Assembly: GCA_002322525.1 (NCBI GenBank) | Contig: DCOU01000020.1 | Coordinates: forward strand, 1 to 10,872 | Source of the DNA: Candidatus Omnitrophica bacterium UBA1562 | GTDB taxonomy: Bacteria; Omnitrophota; Gorgyraeia; Gygaellales; Profunditerraquicolaceae | Direction: 5' to 3' | DNA length: 10,872 bases | In this document: in pieces, positions 4,670-10,664 of the stretch | How the letters are laid out: every line of letters begins with the position of its first letter | Position numbering within the stretch: position 1 is the first letter of the stretch | Program-made: the position numbers and the translations under genes | Notes under the pieces: model-generated | Databases searched by the model: none | What the model was told of the DNA's origin: nothing | What the model saw: the letters and a program-made list of their open reading frames with translations, nothing else

Positions 4670-5581
4670 TTATTGTGTCCGACTGACAAAAACCTCACCA
4701 AAAGAACTATCCGTCTTCAGTTGCCTATATAAAGATAGGGCCTCTTTTCGTGAAGAAACAATACCAAAGACTGCCGGTCCGCTGCCGGACATCAAAATTG
4801 ATTTCGCTCCCAGTTGAATAAGCTTCTCTTTTATTGCATCTATCTGAGGGTACAATGCAGCAGTAACGGGCTCTAAACTATTAAACAAGGCATCACCTAT
4901 CAATGGAAAGTGAACTTTCTTTAATGCCAAGATTAATATTTTAACACTGTACTTTGATTTTGTCAACCCCTCACCTTTGTTACGCGGGGTCAATTTAAAA
5001 GTCTTAAAGAACTTGTCCCATCTTTTATATATAGAGGCGGTTGAGACCTCTATATCAGGCACAACCAGAATATGCCAAAGCCGCACAGAGTAGAGCGCCT
5101 TTAATGGCTTTATCTTATCACCCCTCGATTCCCCCAGAGCAAATGGAGTATTATAAATAAAGAAGGGGACATCGCAACCTAATTTTCCGGCCAATCCTGT
5201 GAGTTTATTCTGAGCGAGATTCAGTTTCCAAAGCTTATTTAAACCTAAAAGTACGCTAGCGGCATTACTTGACCCGCCCCCTAGGCCGCTACCGACAGGA
5301 ATACGCTTTATTATTTTAATATCCACGCCCTTATCAATATTAAAACTATCCTGTAATAATTTGGCGCTACGCCAGGCGAGGTTAGAATTATCCTGCGGGA
5401 CAGCCGCTACGTTACAGGTTATATTTATTTTTTTATCTCGGCGGGATTTCAGGATTATTTTGTCGGCGAGACCTATGCGTTCAAAAATTGTTTTTATTTT
5501 ATGGTAGCTATCTTGACGTTTGTTCAGGACTTCTAAGTAAAGATTAATCTTCGCGTAGGAATTAAGGATCAAGCCTTCCAC
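4670..5581 (-). CDS. ispE: 4-diphosphocytidyl-2-C-methyl-D-erythritol kinase
   Basis: IspE phosphorylates CDP-methylerythritol with ATP in the MEP (non-mevalonate) pathway to isopentenyl diphosphate. It is a GHMP kinase. Residues 9-18 give the YAKINLYLEV opening with the catalytic-site Lys11. Residues 96-108 give the ATP loop PVGSGLGGGSSNA. GCDVPFF supplies the catalytic Asp137. The C-terminal third has the GHMP motif ILMSGSGPAVFGI. Length 303 aa is slightly longer than the 283 of E. coli. The start is GTG at 5581, one base after the TAA of the transketolase C-half (TAATGTG). An overlapping ATG there leads to a quick stop in another frame. There is no Shine-Dalgarno, so translation is probably coupled to the upstream gene. 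spoVG follows. Confidence 0.93.
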   Translation of the reverse strand: MEGLILNSYAKINLYLEVLNKRQDSYHKIKTIFERIGLADKIILKSRRDKKINITCNVAAVPQDNSNLAWRSAKLLQDSFNIDKGVDIKIIKRIPVGSGLGGGSSNAASVLLGLNKLWKLNLAQNKLTGLAGKLGCDVPFFIYNTPFALGESRGDKIKPLKALYSVRLWHILVVPDIEVSTASIYKRWDKFFKTFKLTPRNKGEGLTKSKYSVKILILALKKVHFPLIGDALFNSLEPVTAALYPQIDAIKEKLIQLGAKSILMSGSGPAVFGIVSSRKEALSLYRQLKTDSSFGEVFVSRTQ

Positions 5582-5582
5582 A

Positions 5583-6509
5583 TTAAGAGATGCTGGCTAA
5601 AGCTGCCTTTTCTATATCAAGGCTTGTGAGATTATATTCTTTTAACAGGTCAGCCGGTTCTCCTGACTGGCCAAATCTATTTTTTATGCCCACCCGCACA
5701 ATTTTAGTGGGGTAATTCTCTGTTACTATCTCACCAATGCTTGAGGCGAGGCCCCCTATAACAGTGTGTTCTTCGCAAACGACAATACCACGTGTTTCTT
5801 TTGCTGCCTTTAATATCGTCGCCGAATCTGCGGGCCTTATGGTATGCATATTAATTACGCGCGCTCTTATGCCTTTGGCGAAAAGACTCTCTGCCGCAAC
5901 AAGCGCCTCACCCACCATAATGCCGCAAGCAACGATAGTGAGGTCATTGCCTTCAGTTAAGACCTGTGCTTTACCAAACTTAAACTCAGGCTTATTTGCA
6001 ATTGTTGCCACCTTAGGCCTTCCCAGACGCACATAAAATGGCCCTGAGGTCTTTGCGCAGGCTTTAATTGCATCGCGTGTTTGCGGACCATCGCAAGGAA
6101 CAATTATATTTATGTTCGGTATGACGCGCATAAGTGCGATATCCTCCAGAGCCTGATGGCTTGAACCATCAGGGCCGACAGTAAGACCTGCATGAGTAGC
6201 AACTATTTTAATATCGAAATTATTATAACCGACTGTATTTCTTACCTGATCCCAGGCCCTTCCCGTAGCAAATATGGCAAAGGTAGAAGCGAATACAATC
6301 TTACCGCAGCTGGCCAGGCCACAGGCTGCCGCCATCATATTCTGTTCTGCCACGCCAAAGTTAAAAAATCGCTCAGGAAATTCTCTGGCAAAGACGCTTG
6401 TGCGTGTTGAACCGGATAAATCTGCATCTAAAACCACGATGTCTTTGTTTTGCCGGCCCAATTCAACTAAAGTCTGGCCATAAATATCGCGTTGGTATAA
6501 TTGTTCCAT
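5583..6509 (-). CDS. Transketolase, C-terminal subunit (pyrimidine-binding and C-terminal domains)
   Basis: This is one half of a split transketolase, the thiamine diphosphate enzyme that moves two-carbon units between sugar phosphates in the non-oxidative pentose phosphate pathway. Residues 1 to about 165 form the pyrimidine-binding domain: DADLSGST (28-35) and FGVAEQNM (51-58), whose Glu55 activates the ThDP aminopyrimidine ring, then THAGLTVGPDGSSHQALEDIA. From about 185 the transketolase C-terminal domain follows (TIVACGIMVGEAL, CEEHTVIGGLASSI, FGQSGEP). At 308 aa it has the standard length for such halves. The ATG at 6509 lacks a strong ribosome binding site. The partner half lies upstream across a 97-base repeat-rich spacer, and ispE follows one base after the stop, so all three are probably one operon. 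Confidence 0.94.
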   Translation of the reverse strand: MEQLYQRDIYGQTLVELGRQNKDIVVLDADLSGSTRTSVFAREFPERFFNFGVAEQNMMAAACGLASCGKIVFASTFAIFATGRAWDQVRNTVGYNNFDIKIVATHAGLTVGPDGSSHQALEDIALMRVIPNINIIVPCDGPQTRDAIKACAKTSGPFYVRLGRPKVATIANKPEFKFGKAQVLTEGNDLTIVACGIMVGEALVAAESLFAKGIRARVINMHTIRPADSATILKAAKETRGIVVCEEHTVIGGLASSIGEIVTENYPTKIVRVGIKNRFGQSGEPADLLKEYNLTSLDIEKAALASIS

Positions 6510-6514
6510 CTTAT

Positions 6515-6605
6515 AAATTGTTATATTGTTAAATTGTTATATTGATAGTTTCATTGATGAAATTAATAATTAATTTTACAATTTAACAGTTTAGTAGTTT
6601 AACAA
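6515..6605. repeat. AT-rich direct and inverted repeats between the transketolase halves
   Basis: The 14-mer aaattgttatattg occurs twice, at 6515-6528 and 6531-6544. The segment 6549-6562 (tttcat-tg-atgaaa) and 6561-6575 (aattaat-a-attaatt) are palindromes. Segments such as acaatttaaca near 6578 form an imperfect inverted match to the direct repeats. It is unusual to find such a repeat-filled gap between two subunits of one enzyme. It may tune the relative expression of the two halves, but this is inference. Confidence 0.65.
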
Positions 6606-6606
6606 T

Positions 6607-7428
6607 CTACTCTAATTCCTTTAGTGCTTTTTCGGCTTCTTCTTTGGTAGGTGCTCGTCCGTGAAAATCCACTACGTTCTCCATAAAAGAGACGCCTTTA
6701 CCTTTTATAGTGTGCGCAATTATTATTGTAGGTTTACTTTTGATTGTCTTTGCTTCTTCATAAGCAGACAAAATCTCCTTTATATTATGTCCGTCTATTT
6801 CTATGGTGTGCCAACCAAATGCCTGCCATTTAGCTACCAGCGGTTCTAAATTCATAATATCCTTGGTTTTCCCGTCGATTTGAAAACCATTATAATCTAA
6901 CATAGCGCATAAATTGTCACGCTTATAATGGCTGGCTGCCATAGCTGCTTCCCAGATATTGCCTTCCTGGGTCTCGCCGTCACCCAGAAGACAATATACG
7001 CGGTAATCCTTTTTATCTATCCTGGCCGCCAAACTCATTCCCAATGCCACGGATAAACCTTGACCTAAAGAGCCTGAGGCAACAGTAACGCCGGGAGTAC
7101 GCCTATCAGGATGGCCTTGCAATATTGAACCAAATTGCCTTAAGCTCCATAGTTCCTTGATAGGAAAATACCCTGATTCAGCTAATACTGCATACCAAAG
7201 CGGACAGCAGTGGCCTTTAGACATATGGAATCTATCACGATCAGGCCAATCCGGCTCTTTGGGATTATGCCGCAATATCATAAAAAATAAAGCGGTAATT
7301 AAGTCTGTGGAAGAAAGGCTTCCTCCGGGATGGCCCGAACCAGCTTTAGCAAGCATCTGAATGATCAGGCGCCGAATTTGCTTGGCTTTCTTTTCCAGTC
7401 CTTTAATCTGGGCGTCTGTGTATTGCAT
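6607..7428 (-). CDS. Transketolase, N-terminal subunit (ThDP pyrophosphate-binding)
   Basis: This is the other half of the split transketolase. Visible motifs are SGHPGGSLS (31-39), SKGHCCPLWYAVLA (70-83), GQGLSVALGMSLAARI, and the ThDP motif GDGETQEG (149-156) ending in the magnesium-binding DYNGFQ with Asn180. The GDG...N spacing of about thirty residues is the family norm. AHTIKGKGVSFME near the C-terminus is also typical. Length 273 aa is normal for N-halves. With the gene downstream it rebuilds a full-length transketolase. Alternatives such as DXS are excluded by the overall arrangement. The ATG at 7428 follows the TPR gene by 22 bases, with part of an inverted-repeat arm in the gap. I see no good Shine-Dalgarno sequence. 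Confidence 0.94.
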   Translation of the reverse strand: MQYTDAQIKGLEKKAKQIRRLIIQMLAKAGSGHPGGSLSSTDLITALFFMILRHNPKEPDWPDRDRFHMSKGHCCPLWYAVLAESGYFPIKELWSLRQFGSILQGHPDRRTPGVTVASGSLGQGLSVALGMSLAARIDKKDYRVYCLLGDGETQEGNIWEAAMAASHYKRDNLCAMLDYNGFQIDGKTKDIMNLEPLVAKWQAFGWHTIEIDGHNIKEILSAYEEAKTIKSKPTIIIAHTIKGKGVSFMENVVDFHGRAPTKEEAEKALKELE

Positions 7429-7440
7429 TTTCAGTCAATC

Positions 7441-7498
7441 GGGGACGGTTCTATTTTTTCTTAACTCCTAAGTCCTCTTTAAAAATAGAACCGTCCCC
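7441..7498. repeat. REP/MITE-like element with perfect 18-bp inverted arms
   Basis: Arms ggggacggttctattttt (7441-7458) and aaaaatagaaccgtcccc (7481-7498) are exact inverse complements around a 22-base loop. The element supplies the last codons and the stop of the TPR gene. A 14-base piece, aaaaatagaaccgt, recurs at 10838-10851. I recall similar sequences as dispersed palindromes linked to REP-associated (IS200-like) transposases in uncultivated bacteria, but could not check this. Confidence 0.8.
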
Positions 7499-8461
7499 AT
7501 TTCCCGCTATTTTTTCTTTAATTTTATCCTGCTTTGGATCCAATTTCAAGGATTTCTGCCAATTTAATTTTGCATTCGCAGTATCGCCGAGCTTAAAATA
7601 AGCATCTCCTAAGTGATCGTATATAACCGGGTCCTCCATAAGAGAAGCTGCCTTTTCTAATTCTTTTATTGCTTCTGGGAGTTTGCCCTGTTTAAAATAA
7701 AGCCATCCCAGGCTATCCACATAAGCACCGCTATCAGGCTGCACGCTCAAGGCCTTTTTTATCATTACTTCTGCCGCATTTAGATTTTTATTTTCTTCAA
7801 CATAAAGATATCCTAAATAATTCAGCGCTTCATGATAATCAGGGTTTAACTGAAGGCTCTTTTTTAATTCGGCTATTGCTCGTGGCCTATCCTTTAATTC
7901 TTCATAAATGCTACCTAAATAAAAATACGCCTGGGCATCATTGGGCGCTAAACCCAGTATCAGCCGAAAGGTGCTTTCTGCCTCTTTGAATTTTTTCTGT
8001 TGTAGATATATTGCGCCTAAGCTCTTATAAATATCGATGTTATTGGGTTCGCGCTTAGAAGCATTCTTAAGCGCGATTTCATATTCGCTTGTTGCCAGAT
8101 TAAGTTTATTTTCCGAAGAATACAGGAGGGCTAATATAGCATGCGGTTCCACCACTTCGGGGTCCAGCTTTACCGTAAGATTTAATTCCTCAACAGCTTT
8201 AGAAATCTCGTTCTTTTTTATGTAGAGGGAGGCAAGGTTTATATGGATAAGGGAACTTTTATTATCTGTTTTCAGGGCTTTTTTGTATTCCTGAATAGCT
8301 GTGTCTATATCACCGATCTGCTCTGACATTGCTGCCATAATATAGTGGCTTAAGGTAACGGATTCCTTCTTATCAAAGGCAAAGGCCTTTGTATTTATAG
8401 ATAAAAATATCAGGAAGCAAAAAAAGACCCCCTGACTCGCTCTCTTAAGCTGAGAAGTCAT
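7451..8461 (-). CDS. Exported tetratricopeptide-repeat protein
   Basis: The N-terminus is a Sec signal peptide: a basic start (MTSQLKRASQ), a hydrophobic core (VFFCFLIFLSI) and a likely cleavage site after AFA near residue 28. No lipobox is clear. From about residue 34 to 315 there are eight TPR units of about 34 residues with the usual A/L/G/Y/A/P pattern, e.g. AIAELKKSLQLNPD and LGWLYFKQGKLPEAIKEL. Such proteins are periplasmic scaffolds, often for envelope or polysaccharide assembly; no specific partner is evident. The last sixteen codons, including stop (GDGSIFKEDLG to the end), are encoded by the 7441-7498 inverted repeat, so the C-terminus was probably changed by insertion. The ATG at 8461 has no good ribosome binding site. 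It lies between the bS22-like gene and transketolase. Confidence 0.88.
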   Translation of the reverse strand: MTSQLKRASQGVFFCFLIFLSINTKAFAFDKKESVTLSHYIMAAMSEQIGDIDTAIQEYKKALKTDNKSSLIHINLASLYIKKNEISKAVEELNLTVKLDPEVVEPHAILALLYSSENKLNLATSEYEIALKNASKREPNNIDIYKSLGAIYLQQKKFKEAESTFRLILGLAPNDAQAYFYLGSIYEELKDRPRAIAELKKSLQLNPDYHEALNYLGYLYVEENKNLNAAEVMIKKALSVQPDSGAYVDSLGWLYFKQGKLPEAIKELEKAASLMEDPVIYDHLGDAYFKLGDTANAKLNWQKSLKLDPKQDKIKEKIAGNGDGSIFKEDLGVKKK

Positions 8462-8465
8462 TGTC

Positions 8466-8498
8466 AGTAACTAGTAAATTAGTAACGATAACTAGTAG
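8466..8498. repeat. Repeated taactagta elements before the TPR gene
   Basis: taactagta occurs at 8468-8476 and 8489-8497. The decamer agtaactagt at 8466-8475 is identical to the left arm of the palindrome at 805-814 near rplY. The core actagt is itself palindromic. Function unknown. Confidence 0.5.
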
Positions 8499-8525
8499 TT
8501 TTGGAAGATTAACGGCGGTCTATGT

Positions 8526-8627
8526 TTAACCCCATGCCCTCTTCTTCAGATGACGAAGACGACGACGTATCTTCTTTCTTTTATGGGTTTTTATCTTTCT
8601 TTTTTTTCTTTTTCTACCGCAAGGCAC
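8526..8627 (-). CDS. Very small basic ribosomal-type protein, bS22 / AURKAIP1-COX24 domain (mS38-like)
   Basis: This 33-codon GTG-start gene encodes an extremely basic peptide: PCGRKRKKRKIKTHKRKK, then IRRRLRHLKKRAWG. The pattern KKRKIKxHKxKKxxRRxRHxKK matches what I know of the tiny AURKAIP1/COX24 C-terminal domain family (mS38 in mitochondria; the bS22 peptide of mycobacterial small subunits, which begins GSVIKKRRKRM). It would bind 16S rRNA near the decoding region. AAGGAG lies eight bases before the GTG, a well-placed ribosome binding site, which supports translation. It is encoded between hisG and the TPR gene, on their strand. Standard gene finders commonly miss it. The alternative, a chance Lys/Arg-rich frame, is less likely given the start signals and family-like spacing. 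Confidence 0.75.
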   Translation of the reverse strand: MPCGRKRKKRKIKTHKRKKIRRRLRHLKKRAWG

Positions 8628-8635
8628 GTTTCTCG

Positions 8636-8641
8636 CTCCTT
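8636..8641 (-). promoter_or_regulatory. Ribosome binding site of the bS22-like gene
   Basis: AAGGAG on the minus strand, eight bases upstream of GTG at 8627. It decides the start of the 33-codon gene. Confidence 0.7.
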
Positions 8642-8655
8642 TTGTCGCTCGAAAA

Positions 8656-8741
8656 GTTCATAGTTACGCTCGTTCTCTGAACTCGCTTTAGTCCGTAGTT
8701 CATAGCTTTTACTACGGACTATGAACTATCAACTATGAACT
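8656..8741. repeat. Inverted and direct repeats between hisG and the bS22-like gene
   Basis: agtccgtagt (8690-8699) and actacggact (8711-8720) form a 10-bp stem with an 11-base loop. gttcatag and its complement ctatgaac occur several times on either side, for example at 8656-8663 and 8731-8738. On the minus strand this follows the hisG stop at once and could form a transcript-end hairpin, though no T-run follows. Confidence 0.65.
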
Positions 8742-9639
8742 AATAAATCACCTTATTCAGCGGATACTCAATAATCCCCTGCGCGCCCCGCTTCTTTAAC
8801 TCGGGAATTAAAGTGCGCACAACCTTCTCATCAATTACTGTTTCAATTGCCAGCCACCCTTCCTGGCTAAGGCTTGAGATAGTAGGCTTTTTTAAAGCAG
8901 GCAGAACACTAATTACTTTTTTCAGGTCAGTTTTTTTCACATTCATTTTCAGGCCTACCTTTTCTTCTGCGGCGATGGCGCCTTTCAAGAGAAGCGAAAT
9001 CTCTTCCATCTTATTTCTCTTCCAGTTATCTTTATAAGCATTAATATTCGCGATAAATTGGGTAGTGGATTCGCATATAGTAGCGAGCTCTACTAATTTA
9101 TTTGCCTTGAGGCTCCTGCCGGTCTCCGTCAATTCCACAATCGCATCTACTAATCCGGCATTAACTTTAACCTCCGTTGCACCCCAGCTAAACTCTACTT
9201 CTACTTTTACTCTGTTTTTCTGAAAGTACTCTTTGGTTACATTTACCAACTCTGTAGCGATACGCTTACCCGCAAAGTCTTTAACAGACTTAATGCCTGA
9301 ACCTTCCGGTACAGCTAAAACCCATCTCACCTGGCCTAAACTCTGTTTGGCGTAAACAAGGTCCGTAACCCTGACTACATCAGATTTATTTTCCAGTATC
9401 CAGTCGTTGCCAGTAATGCCGCAATCTAAGGCGCCATCCTCGATATACCGGGACATCTCCTGGGCACGCAATAAAACCGGCTCTATCTGGGAGTCATCTA
9501 TAGACGGAAAATACGAACGCTCGCTGGACAAAGAGATATTGAACCCCGCCTTTCTAAACATCTTAAAGGTAGACTCTTGAAGGCTGCCTTTAGGCAGGCC
9601 TAATTTTAGCACTTTATTTGAACTTTGCGGTTTGGGCAT
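8740..9639 (-). CDS. hisG: ATP phosphoribosyltransferase, long form
   Basis: HisG catalyses the first step of histidine synthesis, joining ATP and PRPP. Residues 11-22 (LKLGLPKGSLQE) begin the catalytic domains; LDCGITGNDWI (71-81) and the PRPP-site region from SWGATEVKV (151-159) to VDAIVELTETGRSLKAN (164-180) are clear. From about 220 the C-terminal ACT-like HisG_C domain follows (LKMNVKKTDLKKVISVLPALKKPTISSL), which allows histidine feedback and hexamer formation without HisZ. Length 299 aa is typical for this form (short forms are about 210 aa). The ATG at 9639 is preceded by AAAAAGG; a nearer upstream ATG is out of frame. No other his gene is in the window. PRPP made by Prs further downstream is its substrate. 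Confidence 0.95.
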   Translation of the reverse strand: MPKPQSSNKVLKLGLPKGSLQESTFKMFRKAGFNISLSSERSYFPSIDDSQIEPVLLRAQEMSRYIEDGALDCGITGNDWILENKSDVVRVTDLVYAKQSLGQVRWVLAVPEGSGIKSVKDFAGKRIATELVNVTKEYFQKNRVKVEVEFSWGATEVKVNAGLVDAIVELTETGRSLKANKLVELATICESTTQFIANINAYKDNWKRNKMEEISLLLKGAIAAEEKVGLKMNVKKTDLKKVISVLPALKKPTISSLSQEGWLAIETVIDEKVVRTLIPELKKRGAQGIIEYPLNKVIY

Positions 9640-9695
9640 TTTGCATTGCCTTTTTCGTTTCTTGTAGTACAGGAAAGTATAAAAAGTTTATATTT

Positions 9696-9783
9696 ATGAT
9701 TACACAGATTAAAAAGCGTAGATTCCACAGATTGTTTATGGTTTAAAAATCTGTGTAATCGGTAATTAAATCTGTGTAATCAT
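9696..9783. repeat. 15-bp inverted repeat upstream of hisG
   Basis: atgattacacagatt (9696-9710) and aatctgtgtaatcat (9769-9783) are exact inverse complements. A further aatctgtgtaatc at 9748-9760 and a variant gattccacagatt at 9721-9733 make two nested, near-identical pairs. The AT-rich spacer ends directly at the stop of the 32-codon ORF. It resembles a small dispersed hairpin element. It may also shape the hisG leader. Confidence 0.7.
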
Positions 9784-9786
9784 TTT

Positions 9787-9885
9787 TTATTTTAATTTAC
9801 GGCGCGAATATATCTTTTTACTTTCTTTAATTCGCGTCAGGGGATTTATCGCCCAGGCTTTCCTAATCTTGATGGCCCTATGCAC
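9787..9885 (-). CDS. Very small basic ORF of unknown function, upstream of hisG
   Basis: A 32-codon frame starts at GTG 9885 and ends at TAA 9787. The product is very basic, with the run HRAIKIRKAWAINPLTRIKE followed by SKKIYSRRK. Tryptophan, the INPLTRIKESKK stretch and the tyrosine before the final RRK give it the look of a conserved small protein; I have the impression of similar short KxW-INPxTRxKxSKK-type peptides elsewhere but cannot name a family. AGAGGCAGAG upstream can serve as a weak ribosome binding site, and a promoter-like pair lies 31 bases further up (9916-9944). The frame is open a little further upstream without an ATG. It could be a nucleic-acid-binding or ribosomal peptide, or a chance ORF. 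Confidence 0.45.
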   Translation of the reverse strand: MHRAIKIRKAWAINPLTRIKESKKIYSRRKLK

Positions 9886-10197
9886 AAAATCTCTGCCTCT
9901 AAAAATACCTTTTATAGAATACCATAAAATTTATAACGGGGCAAGTAAAATTTATAACAGGCAGGCTTTCTACCATAATAGACGTAGAAAGAAGAGGAAT
10001 CTAACGCTCCAATCCCGATATTTTTTTGCAGACGTTGAGCAGACCCCGGTGCCGAGATTGAAATGTAATTGCCCGAGATTAAAAACAACACAATAACCGC
10101 CTTTATAAATTGTGCGAATAAGCGGGCTATCCCAATCTTATTGCAGGATGCCACAGAAAATATTATCTCATGGGTTTAGGAATGGCGGGGGGCTTTC
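9886..10197. other. Gene-free spacer between hicA and the small ORF before hisG
   Basis: This stretch of about 310 bases has no gene I can support. It holds the candidate promoter at 9916-9944 and a 12-base direct repeat, aaaatttataac, at 9926-9937 and 9947-9958 (period 21). A minus-strand frame at 9912-10154 shows no family features. I see no tRNA, no confident terminator after hicA, and no transposase remnant. Confidence 0.5.
9916..9944 (-). promoter_or_regulatory. Candidate sigma70-type promoter for the small ORF and hisG
   Basis: On the minus strand TTGCCC (9944-9939) and TATTCT (9921-9916) are separated by 17 bases, and the -10 box is preceded by TGG, an extended -10 form. Transcription would start about 24 bases before the GTG of the 32-codon ORF. 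The direct repeat aaaatttataac overlaps the promoter and could be an operator. Based on sequence match only. Confidence 0.4.
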
Positions 10198-10419
10198 TTA
10201 TAGCGTGTTGAATTCTTCAACGCTAAGACCTGCTTGCTTTAAGAGCTTCTTAAGGAGGCCGATACCTAGTTCTTTATGCTGGGGGACTGATAATGTATAA
10301 GGATAGCCGACCTTGACAAGCATAATATGAGAGCCGACTTGCCGGTCAACTATCCAGCCAGCGCGTTTGAATTTCTTTACTGCGGCCGCGCCGGAGCATA
10401 ACTTGAGGTAATGGCTCAT
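10198..10419 (-). CDS. hicA: HicA-family mRNA interferase toxin
   Basis: HicA toxins are small double-stranded-RNA-binding-fold RNases that cleave mRNA and are blocked by HicB. The family signature is plain: GWIVDRQVGSHIMLV (21-35), with the catalytic His31 after Gly-Ser, then VPQHKELGIGLLKKLLKQAG (45-64). Length 73 aa is normal. The ATG at 10419 overlaps the hicB TGA (ATGA), so translation is coupled. The antitoxin gene comes first, the reverse of the hicA-hicB order in many systems. No terminator is evident after it. All key residues are intact, so the toxin is likely functional. It sits beside a truncated adhesin gene, an accessory setting. Confidence 0.9.
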   Translation of the reverse strand: MSHYLKLCSGAAAVKKFKRAGWIVDRQVGSHIMLVKVGYPYTLSVPQHKELGIGLLKKLLKQAGLSVEEFNTL

Positions 10420-10616
10420 ACCGAAACCTCTACCGTCTGGGTTTGACGTCGCTTAGCCTTGTCGTTCATAACCGCTAACCATCCCGTAATGGCTTCTTTG
10501 ATATTAGCTTTAGCTTCTGCTATTGTTCGGCCCTGACTAACACATCCGGGTAATGCCGGAACCTCAGCAACGTAGTAACCGGTTTCGTCTTGCTCAATAA
10601 TAACCTCTAACTTCAT
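10416..10616 (-). CDS. hicB: HicB-family antitoxin, short form
   Basis: HicB binds and inhibits HicA. The sequence has the standard partial RNase H-like domain: MKLEVIIEQDETGYYVAEVPALPGCVSQG with the family's PALPGC motif, then TIAEAKANIKEAITGWL. At 66 aa there is no helix-turn-helix or ribbon-helix-helix tail, so it probably does not repress its own promoter through a dedicated DNA-binding domain. The start is an ATG at 10616 with GGAGGTGA at good spacing. It overlaps hicA by four bases. It begins 22 bases after the stop of the truncated tail-fibre-like gene. Solitary HicB-like proteins exist, but the HicA partner is present here. Confidence 0.9.
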   Translation of the reverse strand: MKLEVIIEQDETGYYVAEVPALPGCVSQGRTIAEAKANIKEAITGWLAVMNDKAKRRQTQTVEVSV

Positions 10617-10620
10617 AACG

Positions 10621-10628
10621 TCACCTCC
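10621..10628 (-). promoter_or_regulatory. Strong ribosome binding site of hicB
   Basis: GGAGGTGA on the minus strand lies four bases before the ATG at 10616. It is a near-perfect anti-16S match, consistent with strong antitoxin synthesis. Confidence 0.8.
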
Positions 10629-10635
10629 AGAATAA

Positions 10636-10664
10636 AGATTACCACATTAGCGGATTATTTGCAA
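10636..10664 (-). promoter_or_regulatory. Weak candidate promoter for hicBA
   Basis: TTGCAA (10664-10659) and TAATCT (10641-10636) are 17 bases apart on the minus strand, overlapping the end of the tail-fibre-like gene. The -35 match is fair and the -10 match poor, so this is only a candidate. Toxin-antitoxin pairs usually have their own promoter. Confidence 0.25.

Noticed and set aside
8462..8740. A histidine attenuator or T-box upstream or downstream of hisG
   Set aside because: No run of His codons, no T-box consensus and no terminator/antiterminator pair could be made out.
9912..10154. 80-codon minus-strand frame upstream of the 32-codon ORF
   Set aside because: GTG start without a ribosome binding site, no family motif, and it overlaps the better promoter candidate. 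The NIGIG string inside it is probably chance.
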